NCBI GenBank assembly: GCA_964036045.1
Contig: OZ038381.1
Span: 132,067,708 to 132,131,707 of the forward strand
Origin: Eutreptiella sp. 'Long Island Sound 2002'
Taxonomy: Eukaryota; Euglenozoa; Euglenophyceae; Eutreptiales; Eutreptiaceae
Direction of reading: 5' to 3'
Length of the DNA stretch: 64,000 nt
The position numbers were made by a program, and so were the translations under genes. The notes below the pieces were generated by a model. The model worked only from the letters and a program-made list of their open reading frames with translations. It did no database searches and had not been told where the DNA came from. Below, one piece after another: positions 56,601 through 64,000 of the stretch (position 1 is its first letter; the number at the start of each line of letters is the position of its first letter).

Positions 56601-59600
56601 GAACGCAAGGCAAGCACGGCAGGTTGCGGTGTAAGATCCAGCTGAGTTTTTTTGCGCGATACTCTGCACGTCACTGTCCCGAGCAGCACAGAAAGCACCT
56701 CGTCAATTCAAGACACTTCAAATACATTTCCGCCGCGGTCTGTTCAGCCTTGGGCAGGCTGCTTACGTATTCTTGGAAGTCCTTCTTCCAATCATTCCCA
56801 AAAAATGCGCAAATGCTTGCATCCTTCACAGGTATCTTAGAAAGGACACCACAATTTTCCCCTGTGATGTTCGCGTACACCCATACGCCAATGCTGAGGA
56901 GTACATCAGGGTGGCGAAAAAATACATCAGCATTGGGCCGGAGCCCTCAAAAAGACATACTCCCTCCTTCAAGCCTTGCTTTCCTACAACTACATTGTAG
57001 AGGGTCTGAGATTTCGATTGCAGTTCAAGTACAGTGCAGGGGTATTCGAACTACTAAACAGGATTGTCCCTAGTTGCTTGGTTGGGTCTGGATCTGCTAG
57101 TCTTGGGACTTGGCGAGCGTGGAACTTTGTTCTTTTCTTGTGGCTAGGACATGCCTTGGGTTGGGACACTGTAAGTCAACAGGTTTGCAGGCAACAGTGT
57201 CACCAGGCAACCATACTTGAAAGCCGTAACTCCGCCCTCCTTGCCGTTGGCCGCCATTAGTTCCTCCAAACGAGCCTTCCCCGCCTTCATCATATGTGCC
57301 TATGCAGCGTGAATGGAGCGTTGTTGGGTCAATGCAGGCAGTTGTTTTATGCCATCGACGGCACTTTGCGATGCACGGGTTGTGTTGTGTCACAACAGGT
57401 AGCACGATCGTCGCAGTTTTGGCCGAGGTTCCGAGCTCGTTCCCTTTCGGAGCTTTTTTCCCACGACGTGGTGTATGGATTTTGTTCTTTCCACTGCCCA
57501 AGGAGACCAGCATGAAATGCGACAAATGGCTCAATCTTCCCCTGCACGTGCATCGAGTGATTTCTATCGATAGCAAGCAAGGCGGCAATCAGCAGCGCAC
57601 ACCTCTGTCATAGGACCCACGATTCCTGGTCCTTGAGAAAGGATTTCAAGATGTGTGAGCTCTGTTCGGGTGTATCTAAGGTGCGGAACGCAAGGCAAGC
57701 ACGGCAGGTTGCAGTGTAAGATCCAGCTGAATTATTTTGCGCGATACTCTGCACGTCACTGTCCTGAGCAGCACAGAAAGCACCTCGTCAATTCGACACA
57801 CTTCAAATACATTTCCGCCGCGGTCTGTTCAGCCTTGGGCAGGCTGCTTACGTATTCTTGGAAGTCCTTCTTCCAATCATTCCCAAAAAATGCGCAAATG
57901 CTTGCATCCTTCACAGGTACCTTAGAAAGGACACCACAATTTTCCCCTGTGATGTTCGCGTACACCCATACGCCAATGCTGAGGAGTACATCAGGGTGGC
58001 GAAAAAATACATCAGCATTGGGCCGGAGCCCTCAAAAAGACATACTCTGTCCTTCAAGCCTTGCTTTCCTACAACTACATTGTAGAGGGTCTGAGATTTC
58101 GATTGCAGTTCAAGTACAGTGCAGGGGTATTCGAACTACTAAACAGGATTGTCCCTAGTTGCTTGGTTGGGTCTGGATCTGCTAGTCTTGGGACTTGGCG
58201 AGCGTGGAACTTTGTTCTTTTCTTGTGGCTAGGACATGCCTTGGGTTGGGACACTGTAAGTCAACAGGTTTGCAGGCAACAGTGTCACCAGGCGACCATA
58301 CTTGAAAGCCGTAACTCCGCCCTCCTTGCCGTTGGCCGCCATTAGTTCCTCCAAACGAGCCTTCCCCGCCTTCATCATATGTGCCTATGCAGCGTGAATG
58401 GAGCGTTGTTGGGTCAATGCAGGCAGTTGTTGTATGCCATCGACGGCACCTTGCGATGCACGGGTTGTGTTGTGTCACAACAGGTAGCACGATCGTCGCA
58501 GTTTTGGCCGAGGTTCCGAGCTCGTTCCCTTTCGGAGCTTTTTTCCCACGACGTGGTGTATGGATTTTGTTCTTTCCACTGCCCAAGGAGACCAGCATGA
58601 ATGCGACAAATGGCTCAATCTTCCCCTGCACGTGCATCGAGTGATTTCTATGGATAGCAAGCAAGGCGGCGATCAGCAGCGCACACCTCTGTCATAGGAC
58701 CCACGATTCCTGGTCCTTGAGAAAGGATTCCAAGATGTGTGAGCTCTGTTCGGGTGTATCTAAGGTGCGGAATGCAAGGCAAGCACGGCAGGTTGCAGTG
58801 TAAGATCCAGCTGAATTTGTTTGCGCGATACTCTGCACGTCACTGTCCCGAGCAGCACAGAAAGCACCTCGTCAATTCGAGACACTTCAAATACATTTCC
58901 GCCGCGGTCTGTTCAGCCTTGGGCAGGCTGCTTACGTATTCTTGGAAGTCCTTCTTCCAATCATTCCCAAAAAATGCGCAAATGCTTGCATCCTTCAGGG
59001 GTACCTTAGAAAGGACACCACAATTTTCCCCTGTTATGTTCGCGTACACCCATACGCCAATGCTGAGGAGTACATCAGGGTGGCGAAAAAATACATCAGC
59101 ATTGGGCCGGAGCCCTCAAAAAGACATACTCCGTCCTTCAAGCCTTGCTTTCCTACAACTACATTGTAGAGGGTCTGAGATTTCGATTGCAGTTCAAGTA
59201 CAGTGCAGGGGTATTCGAACTACTAAACAGGATTGTCCCTAGTTGCTTGGTTGGGTCTGGATCTGCTAGTCTTGGGACTTGGCGAGCGTGGAACTTTGTT
59301 CTTTTCTTGTGGCTAGGACATGCCTTGGGTTGGGACACTGTAAGTCAACAGGTTTGCAGGCAACAGTGTCACCAGGCGACCATACTTGAAAGCCGTAACT
59401 CCGCCCTCCTTGCCGTTGGCCGCCATTAGTTCCTCCAAACGAGCCTTCCCCGCCTTCATCATATGTGCCTATGCAGCGTGAATGGAGCGTTGTTGGGTCA
59501 ATGCAGGCAGTTGTTGTATGCCATCGACGGCACCTTGCGATGCACGGGTTGTGTTGTGTCACAACAGGTAGCACGATCGTCGCAGTTTTGGCCGAGGTTC

Positions 59601-62600
59601 CGAGCTCGTTCCCTTTCGGAGCTTTTTTCCCACGACGTGGTGTATGGATTTTGTTCTTTCCACTGCCCAAGGAGACCAGCATGAATGCGACAAATGTCTC
59701 AATCTTCCCCTGCACGTGCATCGAGTGATTTCTATCGATAGCAAGCAAGGCGGCGATCAGCAGCGCACACCTCTGTCATAGGACCCACGATTCCTGGTCC
59801 TTGAGAAAGGATTCCAAGATGTGTGAGCTCTGTTCGGGTGTATCTAAGGTGCGGAACGCAAGGCAAGCACGGCAGGTTGCAGTGTAAGATCCAGCTGAGT
59901 TTTTTTGCGCGATACTCTGCACGTCACTGTCCCGAGCAGCACAGAAAGCACCTCGTCAATTCGAGACGCTTCAAATACATTTCCGCCGCGGTCTGTTCAG
60001 CCTTGGGCAGGCTGCTTACGTATTCTTGGAAGTCCTTCTTCCAATCATTCCCAAAAAATGCGCAAATGCTTGCATCCTTCACAGGTACCTTAGAAAGGAC
60101 ACCACAATTTTCCCCTGTGATGTTCGCGTACACCCATACGCCAATGCTGAGGAGTACATCAGGGTGGCGAAAAAATACATCAGCATTGGGCCCGAGCCCT
60201 CAAAAAGACATACTCTGTCCTTCAAGCCTTGCTTTCCTACAACTACATTGTAGAGGGTCTGAGATTTCGATTGCAGTTCAAGTACAGTGCAGGGGTATTC
60301 GAACTACTAAACAGGATTGTCCCTAGTTGCTGGGTTGGGTCTGGATCTGCTAGTCTTGTGACTTGGCGAGCGTGGAACTTTGTTCTTTTCTTGTGGCTAG
60401 GACATGCCTTGGGTTGGGACACTGTAAGTCAACAGGTTTGCAGGCAACAGTCTCACGAGGCGACCATACTTGAAAGCCGTAGCTCCGCCCTCCTTGCCGC
60501 TGGCCGCCATTAGTTCCTCCAAACGAGCCTTCCCCGCCTTCATCATATGTGCCTATGCAGCGTGAATGGAGCGTTGTTGGGTCAATGCAGGCAGTTGTTG
60601 TATGCCATCGACGGCACTTTGCGATGCACGGGTTGTGTTGTGTCACAACAGGTAGCACGATCGTCGCAGTTTTGGCCGAGGTTCCGAGCTCGTTCCCTTT
60701 CGGAGCTTTTTTCCCACGACGTGGTGTATGGATTTTGTTCTTTCCACTGCCCATGGAGACCAGCATGAAATGCGACAAATGGCTCAATCTTCCCCTGCAC
60801 GTGCATCGAGTGATTTCTATCGATAGCAAGCAAGGCGGCGATCAGCAGCGCACACCTCTGTCATAGGACCCACGATTCCTGGTCCTTGAGAAAGGATTCC
60901 AAGATGTGTGAGCTCTGTTCGGGTGTATCTAAGGTGCGGAACGCAAGGCAAGCACGGCAGGTTGCAGTGTAAGATCCAGCTGAGTTTTTTTGCGCGATAC
61001 TCTGCACGTCACTGTTCGGAGCAGCACAGAAAGCACCTCGTCAATTCGAGACGCTTCAAATACATTTCCGCCGCGGTCTGTTCCGCCTTGGGCAGGCTGC
61101 TTACGTATTCTTGGAAGTCCTTCTTCCAATCATTCCCAAAAAATGCGCAAATGCTTGCATCCTTCACAGGTACCTTAGAAAGGACACCACAATTTTCCCC
61201 TGTGATGTTCGCGTACACCCATACGCCAATGCTGAGGAGTACATCAGGGGGGCGAAAAAATACATCAGCATTGGGCCGGAGCCCTCAAAAAGACATACTC
61301 CGTCCTTCAAGCCTTGCTTTCCTACAACTACATTGTAGAGGGTCTGAGATTTCGATTGCAGTTCAAGTACAGTGCAGGGGTATTCGAACTACTAAACAGG
61401 ATTGTCCCTAGTTGCTTGGTTGGGTCCGGATCTGCTAGTCTTGGGACTTGGCGAGCGTGGAACTTTGTTCTTTTCTTGTGGCTAGGACATGCCTTGGGTT
61501 GGGACACTGTAAGTCAACAGGTTTGCAGGCAACAGTGTCACCAGGCGACCATACTTGAAAGCCGTAACTCCGCCCTCCTTGCCGTTGGCCGCCATTAGTT
61601 CCTCCAAACGAGCCTTCCCCGCCTTCATCATATGTGCCTATGCAGCGTGAATGGAGCGTTGTTGGGTCAATGCAGGTAGTTGTTGTATGCCATCGACGGC
61701 ACTTTGCGATGCACGGGTTGTGTTGTGTCACAACAGGCAGCACGATCGTCGCAGTTTTGGCCGAGGTTCCGAGCTCGTTCCCTTTCGGAGCTTTTTTCCC
61801 ACGACGTGGTGTATGGATTTTGTTCTTTCCACTGCCCAAGGAGACCAGCATGAAATGCGACAGATGGCTCAATCTTCCCCTGCACGTGCATCGAGTGATT
61901 TCTATCGATAGCAAGCAAGGCGGCGATCAGCAGCGCACACCTCTGTCATAGGACCCACGATTCCTGGTCCTTGAGAAAGGATTCCAAGATGTGTGAGCTC
62001 TGTTCGGGTGTATCTAAGGTGCGGAACGCAAGGCAAGCACGGCAGGTTGCAGTGTAAGATCCAGCTGAGTTTTTTTGCGCGATACTCTGCACGTCACTGT
62101 CCAGAGCAGCACAGAAAGCACCTCGTCAATTCGAGACACTTCAAATACATTTCCGCCGCGGTCTGTTCAGCCTTGGGCAGGCTGCTTCCGTATTCTTGGA
62201 AGTCCTTCTTCCAATCATTCCCAAAAAATGCGCAAATGCTTGCATCCTTCACAGGTACCTTAGAAAGGACACCACAATTTTCCCCTGTGATGTTCGCGTA
62301 CACCCATACGCCAATGCTGAGGAGTACATCAGGGTGGCGAAAAAATACATCAGCATTGGGCCGGAGCCCTCAAAAAGACATACTCCGTCCTTCAAGCCTT
62401 GCTTTCCTACAACTACATTGTAGAGGGTCTGAGATTTCGATTGCAGTTCAAGTACAGTGCAGGGGTATTCGAACTACTAAACAGGATTGTCCCTAGTTGC
62501 TTGGTTGGGTCTGGATCTGCTAGTCTTGGGACTTGGCGAGCGTGGAACTTTGTTCTTTTCTTGTGGCTAGGACATGCCTTGGGTTGGGACACTGTAAGTC

Positions 62601-64000
62601 AACAGGTTTGCAGGCAACAGTGTCACCAGGCGACCATACTTGAAAGCCGTAACTCCGCCCTCCTTGCCGTTGGCCGCCATTAGTTCCTCCAAACGAGCCT
62701 TCCCCGCCTTCATCATATGTGCCTATGCAGCGTGAATGGAGCGTTGTTGGGTCAATGCAGGCAGTTGTTGTATGCCATCGACGGCACTTTGCGATGCACG
62801 GGTTGTGTTGTGTCACAACAGGTAGCACGATCGTCGCAGTTTTGGCCGAGGTTCCGAGCTCGTTCCCTTTCGGAGCTTTTTTCCCACGACGTGGTGTATG
62901 GATTTTGTTCTTTCCACTGCCCAAGGGGACCAGCATGAAATGCGACAAATGGCTCAATCTTCCCCTGCACGTGCATCGAGTGATTTCTATTGATAGCAAG
63001 CAAGGCGGCGATCAGCAGCGCACACCTCTGTCATAGGACCCACAATTCCTGGTCCTTGAGAAAGGATTCCAAGATGTGTGAGCTCTGTTCGGGTGTATCT
63101 AAGGTGCGGAACGCAAGGCAAGCACGGCAGGTTGCAGTGTAAGATCCAGCTGAGTTTTTTTGCGCGATACTCTGCACGTCACTGTCCCGAGCAGCACAGA
63201 AAGCACCTCGTCAATTCGAGACACTTCAAATACATTTCCGCCGCGGTCTGTTCAGCCTTGGGCAGGCTGCTTACGTATTCTTGGAAGTCCTTCTTCCAAT
63301 CATTCCCAAAAAATGCGCAAATGCTTGCATCCTTCACAGGTACCTTAGAAAGGACACCACAATTTTCCCCTGTGATGTTCGCGTACACCCATACGCCAAT
63401 GCTGAGGAGTACATCAGGGTGGCGAAAAAATACATCAGCATTGGGCCCGAGCCCTCAAAAAGACATACTCCGTCCTTCAAGCCTTGCTTTCCTACAACTA
63501 CATTGTAGAGGGTCTGAGATTTCGATTGCAGTTCAAGTACAGTGCAGGGGTATTCGAACTACTAAACAGGATTGTCCCTAGTTGCTTGGTTGGGTCTGGA
63601 TCTGCTAGTCTTGGGACTTGGCGAGCGTGGAACTTTGTTCTTTTCTTGTGGCTAGGACATGCCTTGGGTTGGGACACTGTAAGTCAACAGGTTTGCAGGC
63701 AACAGTGTCACCAGGCGACCATACTTGAAAGCCGTAACTCCGCCCTCCTTGCCGTTGGCCGCCATTAGTTCCTCCAAACGAGCCTTCCCCGCCTTCATCA
63801 TATGTGCCTATGCAGCGTGAATGGAGCGTTGTTGGGTCAATGCAGGCAGTTGTTGTATGCCATCGACGGCACTTTGCGATGCACGGGTTGTGTTGTGTCA
63901 CAACAGGTAGCACGATCGTCGCAGTTTTGGCCGAGGTTCCGAGCTCCTTCCCTTTCGGAGTTTTTTTCCCACGACGTGGTGTATGGATTTTGTTCTTTCC
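50586..64000 (+). repeat. 1,085-bp tandem satellite array, 12 full units plus a partial 13th, continuing past the window
   Basis: The anchor CTAGTCTTGGGACTTGG occurs at 50,586, 51,671, 52,756, 53,842, 54,927, 56,012, 57,097, 58,182, 59,266, 60,350, 61,435, 62,520 and 63,605. Unit lengths are 1,085 except for one of 1,086 and two of 1,084. Units differ by roughly 1-2% by eye. Variants are shared between neighbours: units 1-3 have AAGGTGAGG where 4-12 have AAGGTGCGG; units 5-7 share CAGTTGTTTTATGCC; units 5 and 6 share several more; units 8 and 9 share a 1-bp deletion (CAGCATGAATGCG). No rRNA, 5S or snRNA signature was found in the unit. Confidence 0.97.
53223..53625 (-). other. Protein-like stretch in each satellite unit (example from one unit), CxxC pairs
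   Basis: In every unit the minus strand has a 69-codon frame (here 53,625-53,416) with VKDASIC, GNDWKKDFQEYVSSLPKAEQ and LELTRCFLCCSGQ before TGA. One base further on, a shifted frame reads DVQSIAQKNSAGSYTATCRA and CLAFLTLDTPEQSSHILESF. Together this gives CxxC and, about 24 residues later, CxxC, a spacing like small zinc-binding domains. The one-base shift is present in all units, so it predates the array. On the plus strand of the same units, another pair of frames (AEEYIRVAKKYISIGPEP then TYSVLQALLSYNYIVEGLRF) also looks protein-like. The unit therefore appears derived from once-coding DNA; current coding is doubtful. Confidence 0.35.

Noticed and set aside
50586-64000. Array considered as rDNA, 5S or a CRISPR
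   Set aside because: No conserved rRNA or 5S blocks occur in the unit, and the unit is over 1 kb with no short repeat-spacer alternation.

Overview
The window looks like repeat-dominated nuclear DNA from a eukaryote with a large genome, probably a microbial alga or another protist. The reasons are nested retrotransposons of two classes, a kilobase-unit satellite array, many minisatellites, long G/C homopolymer runs, and almost no supportable host genes. The species cannot be named from sequence alone. No prokaryotic operons, rRNA genes, CRISPR arrays or confident tRNA genes were seen.

Layout. 0-3 kb: strand-asymmetric low-complexity DNA with a 25-G run. 3.0-3.6 kb: a broken ORF of unknown function. 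4.0-6.2 kb: three neighbouring satellites, namely a GTGAT/GTGAC pentamer tract, a palindromic minisatellite interrupted by a TGCATAAT-bordered segment, and a GGGGCCTATG minisatellite. 8.2-8.75 kb: 50-bp repeats. 9.6-10.6 kb and 12.5-13.6 kb: two decayed coding regions. 11.8-12.3 kb: a tRNA-like (SINE-like) unit followed by 103-bp repeats. 14.6-14.9 kb: 38-bp repeats. 18.7-20.7 kb: a pyrimidine-rich block with two copies of a dispersed repeat whose third copy lies inverted at 0.2 kb.

20.96-26.75 kb is bracketed by clusters of the palindrome TGCGAGGCCTCGCA. Inside it, on the minus strand, lies a Ty3/gypsy-type integrase with an exact D,D35E triad and one in-frame TAG, followed in the same orientation by about 2.7 kb of decayed coding sequence of unknown family.

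27-44.6 kb is a GC-rich block dominated by minus-strand non-LTR (LINE-type) retrotransposon sequence. From its 5' end at the right it holds a Gly/Arg-rich ORF1-like region, an ORF2 (endonuclease, reverse transcriptase with YVDD, RNase H, CCHC-like finger) broken by many frameshifts and stops, a cluster of short hairpins with a conserved loop, and a second Gly/Pro-rich, coiled-coil gag-like region. The reverse transcriptase domain is split by a 2,644-bp non-autonomous LTR retrotransposon (887-bp LTRs, 4-bp GTAC target duplication, purine tract, no pol). Removing one GTAC copy restores a continuous RT frame.

44.64-50.5 kb is AT-richer DNA with no recognised gene. From 50,586 to the window end runs a tandem satellite with a 1,085-bp unit (12 full units and a partial 13th). 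Neighbouring units share private variants, the mark of local unequal exchange.

The retroelement genes are all broken, so nothing autonomous is expected to be active here. The youngest events appear to be the LTR-element insertion (LTRs about 2% apart by eye) and the satellite expansion.
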